Assembly: GCF_009870125.1 (NCBI RefSeq)
Contig: NC_046679.1
Span: 14,756,001 to 14,820,000, forward strand
Direction: 5' to 3'
Source: Drosophila pseudoobscura
Taxonomy: Eukaryota > Arthropoda > Insecta > Diptera > Drosophilidae
DNA: 64,000 nt
A model generated the notes under the pieces. It saw only the letters and a program-made list of their open reading frames with translations. It was not told the origin of the DNA and did no database searches. A program made the translations under genes and the position numbers. Positions 20,733 to 31,210 of this stretch are shown one piece after another (the stretch's first letter is position 1; each line of letters opens with the position of its first letter).

Positions 20733-22661
20733 ATGCCGGCCATTGGCATTGACTTGGGCACCACGTACTCGTGCGTCGGTGTCTTCCAGCACGGAAAGGT
20801 GGAAATAATCGCCAACGATCAGGGAAACCGCACAACGCCCAGTTATGTGGCATTCACCGATTCGGAGCGCCTCATCGGAGACGCCGCCAAGAACCAGGTG
20901 GCGATGAATCCGAAGAACAGTGTGTTCGACGCCAAGCGCCTGATTGGGCGCAAGTTCGACGACTCGAAGATCCAGGATGACATGAAGCACTGGCCCTTCA
21001 AGGTGGTCAACGACTGCGGCAAGCCAAAGATGAGTGTTGAGTTCAAGGGCGAGGTGAAGCGCTTTGCCCCGGAGGAAATCAGCTCGATGGTGCTCGTCAA
21101 GATGAAGGAGACGGCCGAGGCGTACCTGGGCACCTCAGTGCGCGACGCAGTTATCACAGTGCCAGCGTACTTTAACGACTCCCAGCGCCAGGCCACCAAA
21201 GATGCCGGAGCCATCGCCGGCCTCAACGTGTTGCGCATCATCAACGAGCCGACGGCAGCAGCTCTGGCATATGGCCTGGACAAGAATCTCAAGGGGGAGC
21301 GCAATGTGCTGATCTTCGATCTGGGTGGCGGCACCTTTGATGTCTCTATTCTGACCATCGACGAAGGATCGCTGTTCGAGGTGCGCGCCACTGCCGGAGA
21401 CACTCACTTGGGTGGCGAGGACTTTGACAACAGACTGGTGAACCACCTGGCGGAGGAGTTCAAGCGAAAGTTCAAGAAGGACTTGCGCTCCAATCCTCGT
21501 GCCCTGCGCCGTCTCCGCACCGCAGCTGAGCGGGCCAAGAGAACGCTGTCTTCCAGCACTGAGGCAACCATCGAAGTGGATGCCCTGTTCGAGGGACACG
21601 ACTTCTACACAAAGGTCAGCCGTGCCCGCTTCGAGGAGCTATGCGGAGACCTCTTCCGGAACACCCTGCAGCCCGTGGAGAAGGCCCTGAACGACGCCAA
21701 GATGGACAAGAGCAAGATTGACGACATCGTCCTGGTGGGCGGATCAACACGCATTCCCAAGGTGCAGAACCTTCTGCAGAGCTTCTTCAATGGCAAGAGC
21801 CTCAACCTGTCCATCAACCCAGACGAGGCTGTGGCCTACGGTGCCGCCATCCAGGCTGCCATCCTGTCCGGCGACCAGAGCAGCCAGATCAAGGACGTGC
21901 TGCTCGTGGACGTGTCGCCGCTCTCCCTCGGCATCGAGACCGCTGGCGGAGTGATGACCAAGCTGATCGAGCGCAACAGCCGCATCCCGTGCAAGCAATC
22001 AAAGACCTTCACCACCTACGCAGACAACCAGCCCGCCGTAACTGTGCAGGTGTTTGAGGGCGAGCGTGCCTTGACGAAGGACAACAATGTGCTGGGAACC
22101 TTCAACCTCACGGCCATCCCTCCGGCACCCCGCGGCGTCCCCAAGATTGAGGTCACCTTCGACCTGGACGCCAACGGCATTCTCAACGTCACGGCCAAAG
22201 AAATGGGCACTGGCAATGCCAAGAACATCACCATCAAGAACGACAAGGGTCGCCTTTCGCAGGCCGACATCGATCGCATGCTCAACGAGGCCGAGCAGTA
22301 CGCCGAGGAGGACGAGAAGCACCGCCAAAGGATCGCTGCCCGCAACCAGCTGGAGAGCTACGTGTTCGGCGTGAAGGAGGCCGCCGACAATGGGGGCGAC
22401 AGGATCAGCCAGTCGGACAAGAGCAGTGTGCTCGAGAAGTGCAGCGAGACCATCAAGTGGCTCGACGGCAACACAACCGCCGACAAGGAGGAGTACGAGT
22501 ACAAGCTGAAGGAGCTCACCCAGTTCTGCAGCCCCATCATGACGAAGATGCATCAGCAGGGAGGTACCGGAGATGGTACGCAGGCCCCCAACTGCGGCCA
22601 GCACGCCGGAGGCTTCGCCAACGGTGGCTACAATGGACCCACAGTCGAGGAGGTCGACTAA
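20733..22661 (+). CDS. Hsp70: Heat-shock protein 70, copy 2 (plus strand)
   Basis: This intronless gene encodes 642 aa and is identical to copy 1 except for one residue near the C-terminus (GQHAGG instead of GQQAGG). One synonymous difference was also seen. It has all three Hsp70 signatures and the terminal EEVD. It is divergent from copy 1, with TATA boxes 2.75 kb apart because of the inserted element between them. Its 3'UTR is unrelated to that of copy 1; AATAAA lies at 22756-22761. Expression should be strongly heat-induced from the HSE array at 20400-20437. Confidence 0.98.
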   Translation: MPAIGIDLGTTYSCVGVFQHGKVEIIANDQGNRTTPSYVAFTDSERLIGDAAKNQVAMNPKNSVFDAKRLIGRKFDDSKIQDDMKHWPFKVVNDCGKPKMSVEFKGEVKRFAPEEISSMVLVKMKETAEAYLGTSVRDAVITVPAYFNDSQRQATKDAGAIAGLNVLRIINEPTAAALAYGLDKNLKGERNVLIFDLGGGTFDVSILTIDEGSLFEVRATAGDTHLGGEDFDNRLVNHLAEEFKRKFKKDLRSNPRALRRLRTAAERAKRTLSSSTEATIEVDALFEGHDFYTKVSRARFEELCGDLFRNTLQPVEKALNDAKMDKSKIDDIVLVGGSTRIPKVQNLLQSFFNGKSLNLSINPDEAVAYGAAIQAAILSGDQSSQIKDVLLVDVSPLSLGIETAGGVMTKLIERNSRIPCKQSKTFTTYADNQPAVTVQVFEGERALTKDNNVLGTFNLTAIPPAPRGVPKIEVTFDLDANGILNVTAKEMGTGNAKNITIKNDKGRLSQADIDRMLNEAEQYAEEDEKHRQRIAARNQLESYVFGVKEAADNGGDRISQSDKSSVLEKCSETIKWLDGNTTADKEEYEYKLKELTQFCSPIMTKMHQQGGTGDGTQAPNCGQHAGGFANGGYNGPTVEEVD

Positions 22662-22755
22662 ATCTAGTCATAATCTACACATAACTCAGTATTAGTTCAA
22701 TCTCAGCCAAATATTAATATAAATTATTTTAGTTAGAGTTTAGTGAATTTGGTTT

Positions 22756-22761
22756 AATAAA
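22756..22761 (+). terminator. Polyadenylation signal of Hsp70 copy 2
   Basis: AATAAA is 95 bp after the stop codon. Confidence 0.75.
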
Positions 22762-22813
22762 TTGTTGATTTATTCCCAATGAAAACAGAGATTTGTTGTT
22801 AATTGTTAAGAGC

Positions 22814-23049
22814 TTATTGCTGCTCATGCTTCTGCCAATCATTGAAGGAGCCTTCGTAGATCTTCACTTTTGGGTGAAGAGTGGATTCCCTAGCTCTCTT
22901 GCCGGAGCGACATGAGAAAATGATTTGAGTATGAATCGAGGGTTCCTGGTCTCCAAATTTGTTATAGAACTGAGCGGCGATTTTGGTGGATTGTTGATGA
23001 TGACGGAGATCTCTTCAGTGTCGCTAGCTTCTTTCGGTTCTGACATCAA
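22814..23049 (-). pseudogene. Rhodanese pseudogene, mirror partner of the 14.9-kb rhodanese
   Basis: One minus-strand frame is open only from 23014 to the stop at 22814. It reads as the C-terminal half of a rhodanese: FYNKFGDQEPS, then IIFSCRSGKRA (the catalytic Cys loop in its classic CRxGxR form), then KIYEGSFNDWQKHEQ. About half a dozen residues normally between the loop and the YEGS motif are missing, and stop codons precede the open part. A different frame is open further upstream from an ATG at 23049, so a frameshift or lost exon is likely. The Asp-Val-Arg N-terminal strand is absent. The stop is only 20 bp from the mirror image of the stop of the intact rhodanese. A short functional gene with an unrecognised intron is less likely. 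Confidence 0.7.
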
Positions 23050-23228
23050 TGAGTGTTTTTTGAGGATTCTCTGCAGTGGATTAGAAAGCAGAGCTAATAT
23101 TATTTTATCGATGTACCGTAAATATACCCTAAACTCAATTTCGACGTCAAAATATAAATAAAAGTATATAATATACCGTTAATGGTCTCTCTGGTTGAAC
23201 GGGAACAGACGCAGCTGACATCGATGAC

Positions 23229-23246
23229 TTCAAGAAACTTCTTGAA
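23229..23246. promoter_or_regulatory. Perfect four-unit heat-shock-element-like sequence
   Basis: TTCAAGAAACTTCTTGAA contains TTC, GAA, TTC and GAA at exact 5-bp spacing. It lies about 180 bp upstream of the rhodanese pseudogene frame and 350 bp upstream of SMC1. It may be the relic of a heat-shock promoter, or chance in former coding sequence. Confidence 0.45.
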
Positions 23247-23405
23247 ACCTTACAGTAAAAGCAAGGACTAAAGACTAACCAAATGTGTAGAAAATTTATT
23301 CATCAATGGGCTAAAATTATTTGGGCATGGCTAAATGTTCTATCTAGCTAGTAATATTCGACGGAATATCAAAAACGAGGAATATGTAAAATATAACTTG
23401 AATTC

Positions 23406-23480
23406 GTCAGTATATTTACGGTATATTTTGAAAATGAGGCCGTATGTTTCGGTATATTCTGAGTGTCGGACGGTATATTT
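23406..23480 (+). promoter_or_regulatory. Cluster of Ohler Motif-6-like sites upstream of SMC1
   Basis: Four GTATATTT-type words (about 23410, 23419, 23450 and 23470, three of them CGGTATATT) lie 115-190 bp before the SMC1 ATG. More occur in the opposite orientation at 23115-23128 and 23171-23178. Motif 6 (KTYRGTATWTTT) marks TATA-less constitutive Drosophila promoters. Confidence 0.6.
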
Positions 23481-23594
23481 TCGATAAATCCTCCATTTTA
23501 CAAAAGGCGAAAAAACATTAATTTCGCGCTTTATTTGTTATTTTTCGTGGATTTAATTAATTAATTATTAATTAATAATTAATTAATTGAAAAT

Positions 23595-26500
23595 ATGGCC
23601 GACGAGGACGATGAGGTCACCCACAGAGTGGCAGCGCCTCCGGTGCGTAAGCCAGATGACGAGACTGCGTTTCTGGAGTCGATTGAGATGGAAAACTTCA
23701 AGTCCTACCGCGGCCACATTGTTGTGGGTCCTCTGAAGCAGTTTAATGCTGTTATTGGACCCAATGGCTCGGGCAAGTCTAACTTCATGGACGCCATCAG
23801 TTTTGTGATGGGAGAGAAGACCTCAAGCCTTCGCGTAAAGCGTCTGAACGATCTGATACACGGCTCCTCCATTGGCAAGCCAGTGGCACGAAGCTGCTAC
23901 GTGACGGCAAAGTTTATATTGAACGAGGAGAAGCATATGGACTTCCAGCGCGCTGTCATCAGTGGCTCCTCCGAATACCGCATCAATGGAGAGGTACTTA
24001 AGTGAAAGAAATCCCCTCAGCATTTATCCATATGAATAATGGCTAATCTCATTGTAACTTCAGAGCGTTTCAAGTAGCACATACCTGAACAAGCTGGAAA
24101 AGATTGGGATTAATGTGAAGGCAAAGAACTTTCTGGTCTTCCAGGGAGCTGTCGAGAACATTGCCATGAAGACACCAAAAGAGCGCACAGCATTGTTTGA
24201 GGAGATCAGTGGGTAAGTTACCGTCCTGTCAGGTATCTCAAATTCCGTAACTGTTGTTGTTTCTTTCGGTAGTTCCGGCCTGCTGAAGGATGACTACAAT
24301 CGCTTGAAGCAGGAAATGATAGTGGCCGAGGAGGAGACTCAGTTTACCTACCAAAAGAAGAAGGGCATAGCAGCCGAGCGTAAAGAGGCCAAACACGAGA
24401 AAATGGAAGCCGAGCGCTATACACGTCTACAGAATGAATATGTACGCATCCAAAGAGCGTCAAACTTCTTGTCTGACATGAATATTGTATCTTTCAGAAC
24501 GACAAACAAGTGGAGTATCAACTGTTTCGTCTGTTCCACGTGGAGAAGGATATCCAAAAGTATATAGCCGACATGGAGGTGAAGCAACTAGAAGTAAAGG
24601 CCGTCGAGCAGCGCAAGGAAGCCGCCGACGAAGTGCTGCGCGAGAGGAAGAAAGACGCTGGAAAAATTACACGCGATTTGGCGAAAATAGATCAGGAGAT
24701 TCGCGAATTTGAAACTCAAATGAACAAACGACGACCGCTGTACATCAAGGCCAAGGAGAAGGTCTCCCATTGTAAGAAGAAACTGATTTCGTTGCAAAAG
24801 ACCCTGGAGACGGCTCGCGAGGCGGACAACGCCCACCAGCAGGACATCCGAAAGCTGGAGAAGCAATTGGCCGATATCGAGGAGTTGAAAAAGCGCTTTG
24901 AAGACGAGATCGAGAACGAGTCGCAGCGCCGCGGCAAGAGTGTGAACATGGAAGAGGGTCTCGTGCAGGAGTACGACCGGCTGAAGCAGGAGGCCGAGGC
25001 CACAGCCACACAGTATCGCTCAGAGTTGGATTCGGTGAATCGTGAGCAGAAATCCGAGCAGGACACACTTGACGGCGAAACGAACCGCAGAGCCTCCGTC
25101 GAGGAGTCCTTCAAGAAACTGACATTACAGCGCGAAGAGGCAGTCAAGCGACGAGACAAGCTCATGGATCACATCAAATCCTCGCAGGCAGCCCTCGAAG
25201 AACAGAATCGCATCAAGGACGAACTGCGCCGCGATGTGGGCAGCTCTAAGGAGAAGATTGCCGAAAAGCAACGTGAGCTGGAGAATGTGCGTGAACAATT
25301 GGGCGACGCAAAGGGCGACAAGCACGAGGATGCGCGGCGCAAGAAGAAACAAGAGGTCGTGGAGCTCTTCAAGAAGCAGGTGCCGGGCGTCTATGATCGC
25401 ATGATCAACATGTGTCAGCCCACCCACAAACGCTACAACGTGGCCGTCACCAAAGTTCTGGGCAAGTTCATGGAAGCCATCATTGTGGACTCAGAGAAGA
25501 CGGCGCGCCATTGCATTCAGGTTTGCATTCATTGGAACCCCCTCCTAAGGAAATCTATTTATTGACAGCCTTTTCCTTTGCAGATATTGAAAGAACAAAT
25601 GCTGGAGGTGGAGACCTTTCTGCCGCTTGATTACCTACAAGTGAAGCCCCTGAAAGAGCGCCTGCGCAACATCAGCGAGCCGCGCAACGTGCGACTGGTT
25701 TTCGATGTGCTGAAGTTCGAGCCTCAGGAGATCGAACGCGCCGTCCTGTTTGCCACCGGCAACGCTTTGGTGTGTGAGACGCCCGAGGATGCCATGAAGG
25801 TGGCCTACGAGATCGATCGATCGCGCTTCGATGCCCTCGCCTTGGACGGAACATTCTATCAAAAGTCTGGCCTCATCTCCGGAGGCAGCCACGATCTGGC
25901 GCGCAAGGCGAAGCGTTGGGATGAGAAGCACATGGCACAGCTTAAGATGCAAAAAGAGCGACTCAACGAGGAGCTCAAGGAGCTGGTGAAGAAGTCACGC
26001 AAACAGAGCGAGCTGGCGACGGTGGAGTCGCAGATCAAGGGCCTGGAAAACCGCCTCAAGTATAGTATGGTCGACTTGGAGTCATCCAAGAAATCAATTG
26101 GTCAATACGACAATCAACTGGCCCAAGTGCAAAGCCAACTGGATGATTTTGGTGTAAGTTGATGGGCCCCACTTCTCCTCTGGGTTTGAACTGTTTTGCA
26201 TTATAGTGTCTGTTTCTTTTGTAGCCAAAAATCAGTGAAATCGAGCGACGTATGCAGAATCGCGAGGAGCACATCCAGGAGATCAAGGAGAACATGAACA
26301 ATGTGGAGGATAAAGTATTTACCGCCTTCTGTCGCCGCTTGGGTGTGAAGAATATTCGACAGTACGAGGAGCGCGAGCTGGTCATGCAGCAGGAAAGGGC
26401 ACGGAAACGAGCCGAATTCGAGCAGCAGGTCGATGCGATTAACTCTCAGCTGGACTTTGAGAAGCAAAAGGACACTCGAAGCATGTATTTCAGACTTAAA

Positions 26501-27962
26501 ATCAAGTACTCCATCTAATGTTTTGGTCCACAGAGAACGTTGAGCGTTGGGAGAGAAGCGTTCAGGATGAGGAGGATGCCTTGGAGGGCCTCAAGACGGC
26601 AGAGGCGCGCTATCTCAAAGAAATCGATGAGGACAAGGACAAGATGGAAAAGTTCAAGCAGGATAAACAGTCCAAGAAGCAGGCGGTCGACGATATGGAA
26701 GAGGACATCTCCAAGGCTCGTCGAGACGTGGCCAACTTGGCCAAAGAAATACACAACGTTGGCAGCCAAATGTCCTCCGTAGAGTCGAAGATTGAGGCCA
26801 AGAAGAACGAACGCCAGAATATACTGTTGCAGGCCAAAGTGAGTGACAACATGAAAGCATTTCAATTCATTTAAACAATTCAATTATATTTTGTATCCCA
26901 CCACAGACCGATTGTATTGTGGTTCCCTTGTTGCGTGGCTCGCTGGACGATGCAGTGCGCGGTAGCGACGCGGACAATAGCACCATGTCCATGACGATGG
27001 ATAATCTGTAAGTGGATACATTCCTATTTTCTGGTAAAATTGATTCAAATCGTGTGTGCTTGTTTTAGTATTGAAGTCGACTACCGATCGCTGCCCCGCG
27101 AATTTACCAAACTTAAGGATGATTCCGCCTTCAAAAAGGCCAATGAACAGCTACAGAAGGATCTGCAGGGTAAGCTGGATGTCCTGGAGCGCATACAGAC
27201 ACCAAATATGAAGGCAATGCAGAAGCTCGATGCCGTCACGGAGAAAGTACAATCCACCAACGAGGAGTTCGAGAATGCCCGACGAAAGGCCAAAAAGGCC
27301 AAGGCAAACTTCGAAAAGGTAAAGAACGAGCGCTCTTCTCGGTTTGTGCAATGCTGTCAGCACATCTCCGATGCCATCGATGGGATTTACAAGAAATTGG
27401 CTCGCAACGAAGCGGCCCAGGCCTACATCGGACCCGATAATCCCGAAGAACCCTACCTGGATGGCATCAATTACAATTGCGTGGCACCAGGCAAACGTTT
27501 CCAGCCGATGAGCAACTTGAGTGGCGGTGAAAAAACCATTGCTGCTTTGGCACTACTCTTCTCCACCCACAGGTAAGCCTTAAGCGGCAATCCATTGATC
27601 TCTTCCGACTTGCAATTTGATTAATCTTCTCTGCATAGCTATCAACCAGCGCCGTTTTTTGTGCTCGACGAGATCGATGCCGCCTTGGACAACACAAATA
27701 TTGGCAAGGTTGCCTCGTACATAAGGGATCACACCACGAATCTGCAGACGATTGTCATATCCCTCAAGGAAGAGTTCTACGGCCATGCGGATGCCCTTGT
27801 GGGCATCACGCCAGCGGTGAGTACTGAATACTTTCCAAACTGACTTGACTCTCTTCATGATTCACTATATTGCATGGTACTTTTTGTTTTATTTTGCAGG
27901 AGGGAGATTGTCTTATATCAAATGTCTATATTATGGATTTGACCATCTACGAGGACAACTAG
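23595..27962 (+). CDS. SMC1: SMC1, cohesin core subunit
   Basis: Eleven exons: 23595-23993, 24064-24212, 24273-24441, 24498-25520, 25584-26153, 26225-26480, 26534-26838, 26907-27007, 27069-27572, 27639-27816, 27900-27962. All phases fit and encode 1238 aa. SMC1 pairs with SMC3 and Rad21 to form the ring that holds sister chromatids and extrudes loops. Walker A is GPNGSGKS at residues 55-62. Two long Glu/Lys-rich coiled coils flank the hinge ([20 protein letters not shown] to about LISGGSHD). The C-terminal head has the signature LSGGEKT and Walker [13 protein letters not shown]. The sixth intron (26481-26533) has no usable GT donor in frame; a GC-AG boundary after CGAA joins Arg-Lys-Asn-Val correctly. 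The short variable stretch around 26940-27005 differs from melanogaster. Confidence 0.97.
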
Positions 27963-28305
27963 CGAACATATTTTGGCTAACATTAAGTATAAGATATTAA
28001 TTATAGGCACTACCGGTCGCGAATTTCCAATAATAAAGCCAGTAAACATGTAATTATTTCGGGGTCTCAGAAATCGATCGATATAAGGTCTATAATGTAG
28101 AAGATTTTTAATCCTCTAATTTATTCTTGGGACAAATTTAATGATCAGATTTCAAAGAACTGAGTTCTCGCTGATGAACAGAATCCACATCACACCACAG
28201 GCAAGGGATCATCGGTCATCAAAAGACTGTTTCATACTTACTTAAACCAATCAAAATAATTAGTTTCAGAGGTATTTCAAAAATAGTGTCTGCAACTTTA
28301 ATAGT
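27963..28305 (+). other. SMC1 3'UTR and intergenic DNA
   Basis: AATAAA at 28032-28037 is the likely SMC1 polyadenylation signal. Nothing else is recognisable. Confidence 0.6.
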
Positions 28306-31154
28306 TTCCTTTATTGGGCGTCTTGCTCTCCACGAAGGAGGAAGTTTTTGGGAACGAAAGATAGTTGAACTGTAGATGTGTATGCATATACATGTAGGTT
28401 GGATGCGTCTGTAGGTGGTGGGTAAAAGTATATGTAAAACAACTGGGTTTTTTTGCTTTTAAGTTTTCTCTTTTTTCTTTTCTTTTTCTTCATGTAAAAA
28501 ACTTTTTGTGTATTTCTTCAAGAACAAAAACAAACAATTTGATTACTCAGTTTCGGTGTTTATCAGTAATTGTAAAATAATCATTGCAAACAGATGAATA
28601 CAGTATCAGCTAGTGGGTGTGCTTTTGGGTGTGTGTGTTGCTGTTTCTGTGGCAAGGGAACGGAACGGATTCTGATGGCTATGACTATGGGTTACTACAA
28701 TCGATATAAGGCTACAGTACAAGGCATGAGAATATGTGTCGTTTCGTGTCATGTCTGTGGGAAGCAATCTTTTTTGAAATAAAGGGACTATCGAATGTAA
28801 AACTTTGATCTTTAATTGAGGGAATGAAGGCCTAATTTAAAACTTTATACATACAAACTAAAATATTCATTGCGTTTCATATATACACACACTTTGTAAG
28901 GTCTCGTTTAAAAATACAAAGATTTGTCTTATTAGCGCTTAAATATAATTTGTCATGCTGTTCATGGGGATTCCGTGGTGATGGTGAGGAGCTCCGAAGT
29001 GCATCCAGATGTGATGATGATGATCCTCCTGATCCTGTGGCTCACTCACTCACTGTAGGGGCGGTGTGGTGTGGCGTGGTGTGGTCTGGTGTGTGTTCGT
29101 AGCTTTTGATACTATTGCTGTTTCCTTTGCTGGTTTGTTTACTAGTGACTTGTATTATCTGTTTGTAAAATTATTGTTTTTGTTTCTCTTTTGTGGTTTA
29201 TAGTTATTCATTGAATTTCAGCTTTTCAATGTGCCTTTATTACTGCAATATAAGAAAATATAGTTTGAAAATTTAGAAAATCGGTTCTTGCATTTCACAT
29301 TCCCATTTAAAATATATATCTTGAGAAGAAGAATCATTCTCTATAGCGGCATCCATCAAATGAACGATAGTCATTTGTTGGTCGATAGGGCGATCCATAA
29401 AAGGTATAATAATGAAATAAATAACTAGATCCACGTGGAGGGACTCGACACTGCCTGCATGCACTGAGTAAGATACGGGTGGGTGATATCGTTTGATATA
29501 TAAGTTTTCAGTTGAAACAATGTATTGTAAATATGTATGTTCAATGTACATATAAGAAACATAACCAGAGGGTTTACCATATCTCCCCATCATAGGTAAC
29601 AAATAGACATTGGATCGTAATGAACTGTTTAGGCACATGAGCTATTCTATAAATTCTAGTAACTGACTGGATAACAATAATAGGAATTCGATTGGAGATT
29701 ATAGATCTTCCAGTCGAAGCTTGACTGCTTTCTCGTCTTGTCTTTACTTAAAAAATGAACTGCTTGCATTTGAAATATACTGCTTCTTGGATTAATCGAC
29801 TGCTTATGACCCGTAAAGCAGTTCAACTACTGGATAGTTATCGAAATCGAAAACGCGCTTACAAGTTATGTATGTATCTTCCGTAACCGCAATATATTTA
29901 TGCATTCTACTAATCCTTAGGTTTGACAGTGGACTAGTGGAAAGACCTAACAGACGGGCCGATATACATACATATGTACTTACTTTGAAACATATTTAAG
30001 GCTATCACAGTGTATCTTATACTCCATTGTAGTTGTTATAGGTATATTTAATATCCTGCGTAACGTATCACGGATACGTGTTGTACTGGTCATATCAGTG
30101 GCAGTCCGGTTCCATACTGATAAGCTATCCTCCTGCAAAGCGAAACATGGGACGGATGATTAGTGGGATTATTTATAAGAAAAGATTCAAGCTGAAGACC
30201 TTGGAAACCGTGCGCAAGACGAGACCTAGAACCCTCCCACACAATACTCACAGAGATTAAAACACTTTTGTTGGATGTTTTTCTTTTCGTTTAATAATTT
30301 TTATTTCTCAATCAATACGTAAGTAAATCATTTCATGTCTGACCAATTGGAAATGAACTGAAATTATATGTAATAATGATGATAATAAGAGAACACACTT
30401 GATATTAAACACAAAGGCAAATCTAAGTTCTTAATTTAAGTTTTATCTTTCTTTGTTTTTTGCGGATTTTCAATGCATTTTACTTTTTTCTGCGTTGCAC
30501 ACACACGTCATTCGTCGGCACATTCCATGATTTTCTCTTTTGTGTCTTTCAATTTTTATATAGATTTATTTTTTATATATAAGACTAACACTTAAATGTA
30601 ATTCTTTTCTTTTTAACTAAATTTTCTAAGGAGAGAAAAAATATATGTAATATGCAATTTGTAATGGATTTTTCTTCCATTTTTCCCATTTTTGTTTTCA
30701 TTATTATTATTATTACTTTATTTAAACATTTTTAACAATTATGAGTATTTGCTCAAAAACTTGACTTGAACCGTGTGTTTTTTGTTATAGTTAGCATTTA
30801 GCACGGTCTTTTTTTGGGTTTATTTTCTTGTTTATTTTTATTAATTTTTGATTTTTTTTTATGTAGGTTTTTAGCTGTGGATCTGTGTGCTATGTAAATT
30901 TTTGTCGCCACTAAGTTTTGTTCTTCGTTTCATTTGTTTAAATAAATGTGTAGATCTGTTATATATATATAATGTTTATATCCTTCTATATGTGTGTGTA
31001 TATATAGGTGTATTAGTTGTGTGTGTGTGTGTCTGTTTGTTGTTGTTTTGTTTTAAACGCTTTTTAAATTGCACATTGATATTTTAATATTTTGTAAATA
31101 TTAAACTTTTATTTCGTTTTTCACTTTTTTGCTTGCTAATTTATTTGGACTATA

Positions 31155-31161
31155 TATATTC

Positions 31162-31193
<32 letters not shown>

Positions 31194-31210
31194 GTATATA
31201 TATATATGTA
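31155..31210. repeat. (TA)n microsatellite region
   Basis: Alternating TA runs interrupted by CACACA and GTA. Confidence 0.85.

Larger units (their letters stand above)
20209..22662. repeat. Right arm of the Hsp70 inverted repeat
   Basis: This is the mirror image of 15517-17975, covering distal promoter, HSEs, TATA, 5'UTR and CDS and ending one base past the stop codon. Confidence 0.93.
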
